A stretch of DNA of 30,356 nt, taken from positions 1 to 30,356 of the forward strand of contig JAJRSY010000083.1 in the NCBI GenBank assembly GCA_024278565.1. Reading direction: 5' to 3'. A program made the position numbers and the translations under genes. Below the pieces are notes generated by a model. The model was not told the DNA's origin. It searched no databases and worked only from the letters and a program-made list of their open reading frames with translations. How positions within the stretch are numbered: the stretch's first letter is position 1; each line of letters starts with the position of its first letter. Source of the DNA: Bacteroidota bacterium. GTDB lineage: Bacteria > Bacteroidota > Bacteroidia > Flavobacteriales > Flavobacteriaceae. Shown here in pieces: positions 1 to 7,677 of the stretch.

Positions 1-1
1 G

Positions 2-1069
2 GCAATTCAAATTGGGAGTATCGGAAATTTGATTTTCAGCCATGAGGACCAACAGTTTTCCTTTTCGGTGTCAAACCCAGAACAGTTGGAGCAGATTGCC
101 GAAAAAGGACTACAGTTCAGTGTAGACGGTCTTGATCTAAACTGTAAATCGGGCCAGCAGCAAGAATTTTTAAGGGCTATTTCAAATTCTACCTATGCGT
201 ATTGCGGGGTTATCAACGAGGCTTACAAAGCCTCGGGAAATTCTGTGGAATACCAAGATAATAGTATTTCCAGGCAGTTGGCCATCATAGCAAGGTTGAT
301 CAAGGGCAATCTGGGCACCAAGGTTTTCATGGTAACCTTGGGCGGGTTTGATACCCACTCCAATCAATCAGAGAACCATCCAAGGCTGATGGGTGATCTG
401 AGCAGGGCCGTGAACGATTTTTATAAGGATATAGAGCAGACCGGCCACCATGAAAAAGTACTGGGCATGACCTTTTCGGAATTTGGCAGAAGGGTCTATG
501 AAAACGGATCCAGCGGTACCGATCACGGTACGGCCTCGCCAACACTTTTTTTCGGGCCAGGCCTGAACGGAAATGGATTTGTTGGCGATTATCCCGATTT
601 GACCAATCTTGACGGAAATAGAAACATGAAGAACACGACTGATTTCCGAAGCCTTTACGCCTCGGTGCTTTCACAGTGGCTCTGTATAGGAGAGTCTCAG
701 GTAAATCTTGCCCTAACAGGTGCTTATGAAAACCTGGACCTTGGTTTTTCATGTAAAAGACCGGAAGCTCCCATCCCAGATCCAGAAAACCCTATTGTTG
801 TTGAGAGTTTTTCGCACAATCCCTTTTATGATGCGTCGAACAAGCCCTCCATTGCCTTGAACATCAACAAGGCCATGCACGTTGATGTGCAATTGTACAA
901 TATTCTTGGGCAACGCATGGGTACGCTTAAAAATGGTTTTATGGCCGAGGGGCAATATACTATTGATCTTGATGAATCAATACAAAACGGCTCATTGCCC
1001 GCAGGAGAGTACATTTACAGGATCAGTACCTACGCAGGTGCTTCCAGCAAGATTATTTTGATCCGTTAA
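2..1069 (+). CDS. DUF1501 family protein with T9SS type A sorting domain, 5' partial
   Basis: The reading frame is open from base 2, so the start lies before the window; 355 residues are visible. The main part matches the DUF1501 family (alkaline-phosphatase-like fold, exact reaction unknown): a GGFDTHSNQ motif near visible residue 115, then SEFGRR and GTDHG near residues 160-176, which look like the conserved metal-site motifs of that family. Residues about 266-355 form a T9SS type A C-terminal sorting domain (YNILGQRMG, then LPAGEYIYRI, ending KIILIR), so the protein should be exported across the outer membrane by the type IX system and cleaved or anchored. In related genomes a DUF1800 protein often precedes such genes; that would lie outside this window. 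A PorP/SprF-SPOR gene follows 33 bp later on the same strand and is probably co-transcribed. The family call is firm; the substrate is unknown. Confidence 0.88.
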   Translation, partial: AIQIGSIGNLIFSHEDQQFSFSVSNPEQLEQIAEKGLQFSVDGLDLNCKSGQQQEFLRAISNSTYAYCGVINEAYKASGNSVEYQDNSISRQLAIIARLIKGNLGTKVFMVTLGGFDTHSNQSENHPRLMGDLSRAVNDFYKDIEQTGHHEKVLGMTFSEFGRRVYENGSSGTDHGTASPTLFFGPGLNGNGFVGDYPDLTNLDGNRNMKNTTDFRSLYASVLSQWLCIGESQVNLALTGAYENLDLGFSCKRPEAPIPDPENPIVVESFSHNPFYDASNKPSIALNINKAMHVDVQLYNILGQRMGTLKNGFMAEGQYTIDLDESIQNGSLPAGEYIYRISTYAGASSKIILIR

Positions 1070-1102
1070 TTTTATAGTCGACGAGTTATTTAGCCCCAAA
1101 AT

Positions 1103-2452
1103 ATGAGAAATTTAGTGTTGTTTTTTGCCCTGCTTTCATCTACTGTCTTTTTTGGCCAGCGTGTGATCTTTCCCACTCAAGACATCCTCTATCCCCATTT
1201 GTCAGATCCTTCTTTTGTCGGAGAGGGTAAACGCGCTGAGGCTACAGCCTTGGTTCAGGTTTCCGATTCTGAAAGAAAACAATTTTCGCAATATTTGAAC
1301 GCACATTTTCCGGTATACCAAAATGTCTCTTTCGGATTTGATTATTTTAAGGATAGACTTGATTTTCACTCCTATTCAACCGCAATGATTTCCAGTGCCA
1401 TTAAATTTAGCTTAGGGAATGTTCGCCATTACGTGAAATTGGGTGTTTCAGGAGGCGTCGATACTAGAAAACAAGACAGGGTTCCAGAATGGCAATTGCC
1501 TGAAAACGGGGATTTCGTTCCCAGTATAAACAATGCCAATACAGATTTCATATATAGGGCAGGGCTTCACTACACCAATAAAAACTTTACTTTGGGCGGA
1601 TTTTATAATAAAATGCCCGTTCAGAGCATTGTTTTGCGCGAAGCTTCCGAAGATGAATTGCATTATTTGGTAGATTTTGGTTTTACGGCCTACGCCCAAT
1701 ATGCGATCGCCCTATCAGAAAATTTCAGGGTCACCCCCATTTTTAGATATTTAAGTTATACAGATGATCCGATTTACGAAGGAGCATTGCGGTTTGATGT
1801 TAAGAACTGGGTAAGTGCAAGCGTTTCTTACAAGAACGATTACTCGATCAACCCTGCAATTAGAGTCCAGCTGTTCAATGTACTACAACTTGGTTATTCA
1901 TATGAAAAAGCACTTGGTGCCATGAACTTTGACGATGTACATTCAGTGGGTCTTACATACCGTTTCAAAAAACAGGGCGGTGAAAATGGGGAAGAAGAGC
2001 CCGAATGGATGGAAAACGCAAAACAAACGATAGAAAAGGTAGAAGCGATAAAAACCGACAAGCCCAAAAAGAAGAAAGAACCAGAAGTTTTGCCAGAGCC
2101 GGTAGTCGAAGAAAAAATCGAAACGATCGAAAAAGTGGAAACTAAAAAAGAGGAAGCGAAAACAGTACCGGAGAAACCTAAGAAAACCAAATCCAATTAC
2201 GTGTTTGTAGAAATGTCGCCAAGGTACTATATCATTGCAGGTAGTTTTGACACCATAGAAGAAGCGGCTCTTTTCAAAAAGGAATTAGGTAAAAAAGACC
2301 ACCGTTCGGTAGTGGGTAAAACCGGTACAAGTAAAAAGTACTACGTTTACATTGATTCGGATGCAGATGAAAATACAGCCTCTAAAAAACTGGATTCCCA
2401 GAAGTCTAACGGTGTTTTCAAAGATGCATGGTTGTTAGAGGTAAAGAAATAA
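1103..2452 (+). CDS. PorP/SprF-family outer membrane protein with C-terminal SPOR domain
   Basis: A 449-residue protein with a signal peptide ending near FFGQ (residues 1-18). Residues about 19-290 resemble a PorP/SprF barrel: a YPHLSDPSFVG segment takes the place of the usual NPAYAG motif, followed by repeated amphipathic strands. Residues about 290-365 are a charged K/E/P-rich linker, and residues about 373-449 are a SPOR domain (YYIIAGSFDTIEEAALFKKE). PorP/SprF proteins partner with T9SS cargo or the gliding machinery in the outer membrane; SPOR domains bind denuded peptidoglycan glycan. The arrangement suggests an outer-membrane barrel tethered to the cell wall that may serve the DUF1501 exoprotein encoded just upstream. 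ATG at 1103 is chosen because it gives a clean signal peptide. A strong hairpin terminator follows at 2475. Confidence 0.85.
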   Translation: MRNLVLFFALLSSTVFFGQRVIFPTQDILYPHLSDPSFVGEGKRAEATALVQVSDSERKQFSQYLNAHFPVYQNVSFGFDYFKDRLDFHSYSTAMISSAIKFSLGNVRHYVKLGVSGGVDTRKQDRVPEWQLPENGDFVPSINNANTDFIYRAGLHYTNKNFTLGGFYNKMPVQSIVLREASEDELHYLVDFGFTAYAQYAIALSENFRVTPIFRYLSYTDDPIYEGALRFDVKNWVSASVSYKNDYSINPAIRVQLFNVLQLGYSYEKALGAMNFDDVHSVGLTYRFKKQGGENGEEEPEWMENAKQTIEKVEAIKTDKPKKKKEPEVLPEPVVEEKIETIEKVETKKEEAKTVPEKPKKTKSNYVFVEMSPRYYIIAGSFDTIEEAALFKKELGKKDHRSVVGKTGTSKKYYVYIDSDADENTASKKLDSQKSNGVFKDAWLLEVKK

Positions 2453-2474
2453 TTATATGTAATCGGTAGAACCT

Positions 2475-2503
2475 AAAAACCAGAGAACCAATCTCTGGTT
2501 TTT
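2475..2503 (+). terminator. Rho-independent terminator after the PorP/SprF-SPOR gene
   Basis: Perfect 12-bp stem: AAAAACCAGAGA pairs with TCTCTGGTTTTT across the 5-base loop ACCAA. The 3' arm ends in a T run, and the hairpin begins 22 bases after the stop codon. The A-rich left arm could also let it act on the minus strand. Confidence 0.85.
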
Positions 2504-2622
2504 GGCGAGGTGATGTTAAAGATGCTCTTTCAATCGGTTGTGCAGGCTTGGGGTTTCCCCGATATAAAACCTATCCGTCGATTTGCTGAAAAGAATATAG
2601 AGAAAGTGCTATCGATAAAAAA

Positions 2623-2700
2623 AACCCTGCAAATGCAGTGGGTTATATGTGGTGCCTCCAGCCCCGACGCTTCGGGGAAACCATGACCACGGTCTCTCTT
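2623..2700 (-). other. Possible decayed tRNA 3' end with terminator-like hairpin
   Basis: Read on the plus strand, a small hairpin (AACCCTGC, loop AAAT, GCAGTGGGTT) is followed by TATGTGGTGCCTCCAG. This copies the layout at the real tRNA-Phe at 3225-3270, where a hairpin is followed by TATGTGGTACCTCCAGG, the terminator and acceptor/T-arm of a minus-strand tRNA. After CCTCCAG the likeness breaks down into a small GC hairpin (CCCCGA, CGCT, TCGGGG) and then ACCATGACCACGGTCTC, which is vaguely tRNA-like. No complete cloverleaf can be drawn. Best read as a tRNA remnant, but it could be chance likeness to a tRNA trailer. Confidence 0.35.
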
Positions 2701-2710
2701 ATGTTAAAAA

Positions 2711-3213
2711 TATATGACTATCGGATTCGTTACATATAGTAACTTCTATGTTGTAATCCTAGTTTTAATCATTTTTTCCTCCCCCTTTGTCATTCCGAAC
2801 CTGCCTGACCGGCAGGCAGGCGAAGTGAGGAATCCCTTGAGAGTGTTGACACTACCTTTCACCTGTATTGAACTGCAAACAGGAGCCTTCTTGCCAATAC
2901 TGGAATCGACCATCAATTCCAAAACGAGACCTGAACAAGTATGCGCAGAGATTCCCTGCCCGTCCGGCAGGCGGGCTCGTGCCTCGGAATGACAAGAGGG
3001 GGCTGAACAGTTACCACATATAATTCACTTGGACTATAATAATTGATAACGTGATGATTATGTTTTACCAAAAACGAAATTAAATTATAATCCGTTAAAA
3101 ATGTGACAAAACTAACTCTAAAAATTGTCTTGCAAAAGGCACTACATTGCAAATCGCTTTTATACAGCTAGTTACAAAATATTATTTTGTGCAATCAATC
3201 CGATAGTCATATA
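2711..3213. repeat. 503-bp block bounded by 17-bp inverted repeats, MITE-like
   Basis: TATATGACTATCGGATT at 2711-2727 recurs as an exact reverse complement at 3197-3213. Inside, a second imperfect inverted pair (CCCCTTTGTCATTCCG from 2783; reverse complement of CCCCTCTTGTCATTCCG at 2985-3001) encloses two copies of the CCTGCC-type palindrome (2800-2820, 2955-2975). No convincing protein is encoded: the longest frame (2714-2992) runs through the palindromes. This block and the remnant beside it fill most of the roughly 800-bp gene-free gap 2453-3257. It looks like a non-autonomous element or nested repeats. I could not identify a clear target-site duplication. Confidence 0.6.
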
Positions 3214-3224
3214 GGAATATAAAC

Positions 3225-3254
3225 AAAACCCCCTACAAGAACGCGGGGGGGGTT
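3225..3254 (-). terminator. Terminator of tRNA-Phe
   Basis: On the minus strand, AACCCCC pairs with GGGGGTT, followed by TTGTTT. It starts immediately downstream of the tRNA 3' end. Confidence 0.65.
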
Positions 3255-3257
3255 ATG

Positions 3258-3330
<73 letters not shown>

Positions 3331-3349
3331 AGTCGCTTTTCAGCGGGTG

Positions 3350-3379
3350 CAAATATAATTTCAAATTTAGGATATACAA
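3350..3379 (-). promoter_or_regulatory. Flavobacterial promoter of tRNA-Phe
   Basis: On the minus strand, TTG is followed by exactly 19 bases and then TATATTTG. This matches the Bacteroidota primary-sigma consensus (TTG at -33, TAnnTTTG at -7). Transcription should begin a few bases downstream, about 10 bases before the mature tRNA 5' end at 3330. Confidence 0.8.
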
Positions 3380-3432
3380 ACAAAAATACGAAAAAAGGCA
3401 TTTGTTTTTTCGCATTTTGTGATCTTTGCAGT

Positions 3433-4161
3433 ATGAACCTAATAATAGATGCCGGAAATACCTCTGTTAAGCTCGCCGTATTCGATAAAGAAAAACTTTT
3501 TTTCGATGAAATAGTCAAAGAAGGTCGGTTTACTGCAACGGTAAAGGAAATTTTCAACCAATACCCCCATATTAGTTGGGCGATAGTGTCTTCAGTAGGT
3601 ATTTTAAAAAAAACCGAACTTATTGTGTTGGCTGTTTTTTGTCAAGTGCATGTGTTGGGCCACAGGTCTAAAGTCCCATTTAAAAACTCCTATGCCACGC
3701 CCCAAACCTTGGGTGTTGATCGATTGGCTTTGGTAGCGGCAGCATTCTACCACAACCCCAAACGGAATACATTGGTCGTTGATGCAGGAAGCTGTATTAC
3801 CTATGATATGATAAACAGTAGTGGAGAATATGTTGGGGGCGCTATTTCACCGGGCTTGGCCATGCGGTATAAAGCGCTTCATAACCAAACAGCTAAGCTT
3901 CCGCTTTTAGATGTCGATGAGCCTTTGGATCTTATCGGAAATTCTACAAAAACAAGTATTCATAGTGGGGTCGTCAACGGTATAGTGAGCGAAATCGATG
4001 GTATTGTCGATCAATATAGTTCACGTTTTATAGATTTAACAATTATTTTAACAGGCGGCGACGCTCAATTTTTGTCAAAACGATTAAAAAATACCATATT
4101 TGCGCATTCCAAATTCCTCCTGGTAGGGTTAAACCATTTACTGGAATACAACAAGCGTTAA
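3433..4161 (+). CDS. coaX: Type III pantothenate kinase
   Basis: A 242-residue cytoplasmic enzyme that phosphorylates pantothenate with ATP, the first step of CoA synthesis. The family motifs are visible in order: IIDAGNTSVK (residues 4-13, phosphate binding), TLGVDRLALV (about 96-105), VVDAGSCITYD (about 116-126), GGAISPGLAMRYKALH (pantothenate-binding loop), GVVNGIV and LTGGDA. Length is normal for CoaX. The ATG follows a weakly promoter-like AT-rich stretch and is divergent from tRNA-Phe. Its stop codon (4159-4161) abuts the ATG of the next gene with no gap, so the barrel gene downstream is very likely co-translated. It heads a plus-strand run to about 11.4 kb. Confidence 0.95.
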   Translation: MNLIIDAGNTSVKLAVFDKEKLFFDEIVKEGRFTATVKEIFNQYPHISWAIVSSVGILKKTELIVLAVFCQVHVLGHRSKVPFKNSYATPQTLGVDRLALVAAAFYHNPKRNTLVVDAGSCITYDMINSSGEYVGGAISPGLAMRYKALHNQTAKLPLLDVDEPLDLIGNSTKTSIHSGVVNGIVSEIDGIVDQYSSRFIDLTIILTGGDAQFLSKRLKNTIFAHSKFLLVGLNHLLEYNKR

Positions 4162-5451
4162 ATGATCAAAAAAATTGTAATTGCATTGGTTTGCATGGCC
4201 TCGATAGGTATGAGCGCTCAAGATGGTTCGGTTTCACCCTATTCCTTTTTCGGTATTGGCGAGGTAAGAACATCTCGTACCGTTGAAAATCAAATGATGG
4301 GTGGTATAGCGGTATATGCCGATAGTATCCACCTGAGCCTCAACAACCCTGCGGCTTATGGTAAATTGGGAGTGAAGGCGACTGAAAAAATTGGGCTCAT
4401 GGTCTATGCTGCAGGAGTTTCACACAAACAATTGACTTTAAAGAGTGCCACGGCCCAAGAAGAAGGTAAGGTGGCCAATCTTGATTACCTTGCGCTTGGC
4501 TTTAGTTTGGGAAAAGGACTCGGAATGGGTTTTGGTATTATGCCCAACTCATCGGTAGGCTATAATCTGGTTTCAGAATCGAACAATGCAAATGATGCGT
4601 TGGTAACCAATGTATATTCAGGTGAGGGCGGTTTGAACAAGGTCTATTTTTCGGTAGGATATGAGTTTGCCAAAGATTTTGCAATTGGGGTAACCGCCAA
4701 TTTTAACTTTGGCACTTTAGAGCACGAAAGAATTCAAACAGTTGAAAATGTACAGTTTGGTATTTTGGATAACAGAACGTCTAGGGTCAACGGAATGGAT
4801 TTCAACTACGCACTGAGCTACACCCCGACCTTTAAAGACAAATATTCGCTATATACCTCGTTAAGGGTGAACACCCAAGCAAACCTAACATCAAGAAATA
4901 CACATCAAATAGGTTCGTTCGCTACGGCAACGGGGCAGAACATTGAAGTAATTGATGTAAACCTGACCGCAAGGGGACTTGAGTTCACTGAAATAAAAAT
5001 ACCCACAACAACAACTTTGGGCCTAGGTTATGGTGAGGATATGAAATGGTTTTTAGGGGCAGAGTATAGTTTTCAAAAAGCTGGAACTTATGCAACAGAG
5101 TTTATTCAGGTTGATAATTTGGTTTATCAAGATGCCAGTTCTTTTGCTTTTGGCGGCTATTTCGTACCAGATCATACCTCGTTCAATAGCTATTTAAAGC
5201 GAATTGCCTACCGGGCAGGAGTTCGTATGGACAAGACGGGAATGGTAGTCAACAACACCGAGATAAATAACTTTGGCATAACTTTTGGAGTTGGTCTACC
5301 GTTGGGCCGTAGTTTCTCTAATCTTAATCTCGGTTTTGAGTTTGGAAAAAGGGGAACTACCAAGGCAGGCCTCATAGAGGAGGATTACTTTAAAATAAAC
5401 GTAGGGCTGTCGCTCAATGATATTTGGTTCCAGAAAAGAAAGATCAACTAA
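4162..5451 (+). CDS. Putative outer membrane beta-barrel protein
   Basis: A 429-residue protein with an N-terminal signal peptide (MIKKIVIALVCMASIGMSAQ) followed by a SPYSFFGIGE segment. The rest is alternating hydrophobic and polar strands with many Gly/Tyr/Phe turns (for example LALGFSLGKGLGMGFGIMPN), ending in a strand-like SLNDIWFQKRKIN. This layout fits the FadL/porin-like barrels that commonly sit next to coaX in flavobacteria; the transported substrate is not known. The start codon directly abuts the coaX stop. It precedes TPR, lptC and CorC/HlyC-like genes, a general outer-envelope context. The barrel inference is from sequence pattern, not from a named motif. Confidence 0.8.
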   Translation: MIKKIVIALVCMASIGMSAQDGSVSPYSFFGIGEVRTSRTVENQMMGGIAVYADSIHLSLNNPAAYGKLGVKATEKIGLMVYAAGVSHKQLTLKSATAQEEGKVANLDYLALGFSLGKGLGMGFGIMPNSSVGYNLVSESNNANDALVTNVYSGEGGLNKVYFSVGYEFAKDFAIGVTANFNFGTLEHERIQTVENVQFGILDNRTSRVNGMDFNYALSYTPTFKDKYSLYTSLRVNTQANLTSRNTHQIGSFATATGQNIEVIDVNLTARGLEFTEIKIPTTTTLGLGYGEDMKWFLGAEYSFQKAGTYATEFIQVDNLVYQDASSFAFGGYFVPDHTSFNSYLKRIAYRAGVRMDKTGMVVNNTEINNFGITFGVGLPLGRSFSNLNLGFEFGKRGTTKAGLIEEDYFKINVGLSLNDIWFQKRKIN

Positions 5452-5491
5452 TAAATATTCAGTACATTAACCACTTTAAAACAATTGTAAT

Positions 5492-6862
5492 ATGAAAACG
5501 AAACTCTATTTTACGGCGATAATGATTTTAGGGTATATGGGAATAAGTAATGCCCAAGCACAAAACCCAGAGTGTATGACCAACCTCTCAATTTACACAG
5601 AGCATGTAAAAGTCAAGAACTACGAAGCGGCATATACGCCATGGAAAATGGTATATGAAACCTGCCCAGCTCTGAACAGAGCCAATTTTATCTACGGAAA
5701 AAGAATTCTCAAAGATAAAATAAAAAAGTCTTCTGGGGCTGAAAAAGATGGTTATATCAATGATTTATTGGCTTTATATGAAGGAAGTTTGAAGCACTTT
5801 CCGGCAAAGACAAAAAAGGCAAATGTTTTGATAGACAAGGTTCTTTTGAAGTACGATAACAAAATGATCGCTGATGATGAGATCTATAGTACGTTGAGTA
5901 CGGCCTTTACTGAAGATAGAGACAATTTTAAAAACCCAAAGGCACTATATCTGTATTTCTCAAGTTTGGTTGATTTGCATGGTGCCGGCAAAAAAGAATT
6001 GCAAGAGGTTTTTGACGTCTATGACAATGTCAACGAAAAAATCGAGGAAGAAAACATAAAGTTGACCGACATAGTGGCAAAACTATTACCAAAGGATGAG
6101 GCGGGCACATTGACATCCAAAGAGAAAAAAAGATTGAAAATGGCTACCATTAACTCAAAATCTTTTGGTAAGATTGCAGGTAGTATAGATTCTAAATTGG
6201 GTGCACTTGCCGATTGTAGCAACTTGGTTCCGTTGTACCAAAAGAGTTTTGATGCCAAAAAAGGAGACATCAAATGGGTGAAAAGAGCAGTTGGTAGAAT
6301 GTTCAGCAAAGAATGTACCGATGACCCCATGTTCAAGAAACTATTTGAAGTACAGGTTGCACTCGATCCTTCAGCGGATGCCTATGTTTATGAAGGCACC
6401 TTAAAGCAAAAATCTGGTGACACCAAAGGAGCAATAGCTTCTTTTGATAAAGCACTTGGCTTAGAGACCGATGCCAAGAAAAAATCAAAAATCGCCTATA
6501 AGGTTGCTACAATCTACAGAAGGGGCAGTAAGTCAACGGCAAAGAAATATGCTCAGAAAGCTATTAATGCAAACCCGTCAAACGGCAAGGCCCATCTGTT
6601 GATTGCCAACCTATATGCGACCAGTGCCAACCAATGTGGTACTACCACCTTCGAGAAACGTGCCATCTATTGGAAAGCGGCAGAAATGGCTCGTAAGGCA
6701 GGTAGGGTAGACCCTTCGTTGAGCTCAAGGGCCAATAAATCGGCTGCTAGTTATAATGCAAAAGCACCTACCAAAGAAATGATCTTTACTGCAGGAATGG
6801 CAGGTAAGACCGTGTCTTTCGGTTGTTGGGTAGGCGGTAGCATTAAAGTACCTAACTTGTAA
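5492..6862 (+). CDS. Exported tetratricopeptide-repeat protein
   Basis: A 456-residue protein with a signal peptide (residues 1-23, cleavage near SNAQAQ). The body is alpha-helical with TPR-like units, clearest around residues 295-375: an AYVYEGTLKQKSGDTKGAIA helix pair, then KSKIAYKVATIYRR and AKKYAQKAINANPSNGKAHL, which carry the spacing of A, G, Y and P typical of TPRs. Conserved-looking cysteines occur (ECMTN, YETCPA, KECTDD, NQCGTT). It is probably a periplasmic or surface scaffold. The gene starts 40 bp after the barrel gene, and lptC starts one base after its stop, so co-transcription with lptC is very likely. No catalytic motif is seen; the function is unknown. Confidence 0.83.
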   Translation: MKTKLYFTAIMILGYMGISNAQAQNPECMTNLSIYTEHVKVKNYEAAYTPWKMVYETCPALNRANFIYGKRILKDKIKKSSGAEKDGYINDLLALYEGSLKHFPAKTKKANVLIDKVLLKYDNKMIADDEIYSTLSTAFTEDRDNFKNPKALYLYFSSLVDLHGAGKKELQEVFDVYDNVNEKIEEENIKLTDIVAKLLPKDEAGTLTSKEKKRLKMATINSKSFGKIAGSIDSKLGALADCSNLVPLYQKSFDAKKGDIKWVKRAVGRMFSKECTDDPMFKKLFEVQVALDPSADAYVYEGTLKQKSGDTKGAIASFDKALGLETDAKKKSKIAYKVATIYRRGSKSTAKKYAQKAINANPSNGKAHLLIANLYATSANQCGTTTFEKRAIYWKAAEMARKAGRVDPSLSSRANKSAASYNAKAPTKEMIFTAGMAGKTVSFGCWVGGSIKVPNL

Positions 6863-6863
6863 G

Positions 6864-7481
6864 ATGATAAAATATTTTAAGATGATATGTAAAGGCATTG
6901 CCATGGTATTTATGGCAATGCTTTTTTTTGTATCCTGTGGCGACAGTTATAAAAGAGTGGGTGAAGAAGCAAAGAAAACGATATACCCCAGGGGTGTTGC
7001 CCAGAATTTTGTATTAACGTATACCGAAGCAAAAGAAAATCTTGAAACCGAAGACGTTCAGCCCACAAAGGTGATCACTGTTTTGACCAGCCCGATCAGT
7101 GAAGATTTTGAAAACCTAATTTTTCCTTACCGCACCTTCCCAAATGGTCTTTTGGTAGATTTTTACGATGATGAAAATCAAAAAAGCATTGTAAAAGCCG
7201 ATTACGGAATTATTTATTCTGCAACTAATTTAATAGATTTACAGGGTAATGTGGTCTTGGAGACCCATGATGGTAAAAAGTTAGAAACTCCACAGTTGTT
7301 CTATGACCAGAACAATGAGTGGATTTTCACTCAAGAAAAGTTCAAATACACTAACCCAGAAGAGGGTACCATCATGGACGGCGAAGGAATGGATTTCAAC
7401 AAAGACCTTAGTTTTTTAAATGCGCACAAGACCTATGGTCTAATACTTATCAAAGAAGAAAAGAAAAAAAAAGATGATTAA
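6864..7481 (+). CDS. lptC: LPS export ABC transporter periplasmic protein LptC
   Basis: A 205-residue protein with an N-terminal hydrophobic segment ending in FFVSCGD, a lipobox-like signal. The central part has the alternating beta-strand pattern of the LptC/OstA jellyroll: SIVKADYGIIYSATNLIDLQ, GNVVLETHDGKKLETPQLFY, then WIFTQEKFKYTNPEEG and GEGMDFN. LptC relays lipopolysaccharide from the inner-membrane LptBFG complex to LptA and the outer-membrane LptD. It starts one base after the TPR gene stop and overlaps the next small membrane gene by 8 bases, so the cluster is translated as a coupled unit. lpxB, an earlier LPS-pathway step, is also in the window at about 25 kb. Confidence 0.88.
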   Translation: MIKYFKMICKGIAMVFMAMLFFVSCGDSYKRVGEEAKKTIYPRGVAQNFVLTYTEAKENLETEDVQPTKVITVLTSPISEDFENLIFPYRTFPNGLLVDFYDDENQKSIVKADYGIIYSATNLIDLQGNVVLETHDGKKLETPQLFYDQNNEWIFTQEKFKYTNPEEGTIMDGEGMDFNKDLSFLNAHKTYGLILIKEEKKKKDD

Positions 7482-7677
7482 AATATTAAGGTATACCGAG
7501 TATTTGTATTTGGGTGTTGCGTTTTTTTCTTTGTATAAAATTTATTCAGTTTGGAATGTTGACCGGCAACATGCCTACCTGTTCATCTTTTTTCTGGTAG
7601 CATCAATTGGTATGTTCTTGTTCCGTAGAAATTATCGAAAGAAATTTGAACGTCGACAACGTGATAACCACCAATGA
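7474..7677 (+). CDS. Small two-helix membrane protein
   Basis: A 67-residue protein with two hydrophobic segments (about residues 12-27 and 35-52), separated by a short polar loop and ending in a strongly basic tail (RRNYRKKFERRQRDN). It overlaps lptC by 8 bases at its start and the CBS-domain gene by 4 bases (ATGA) at its end, so expression is tied to both. I recognise no named family; the position between lptC and the CorC/HlyC-like gene suggests an envelope role. The overlaps on both sides support it as a real gene. Confidence 0.72.
   Translation: MIKILRYTEYLYLGVAFFSLYKIYSVWNVDRQHAYLFIFFLVASIGMFLFRRNYRKKFERRQRDNHQ

Noticed and set aside
2714..2992. 92-codon plus-strand frame
   Set aside because: It lies inside the inverted-repeat block and is translated through two palindromes; no family likeness and no signal or domain pattern.
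2711..3213. CRISPR array or complete insertion sequence
   Set aside because: Repeats are palindromic and irregularly spaced with no equal-length spacers and no cas genes; no transposase frame lies between the inverted ends.
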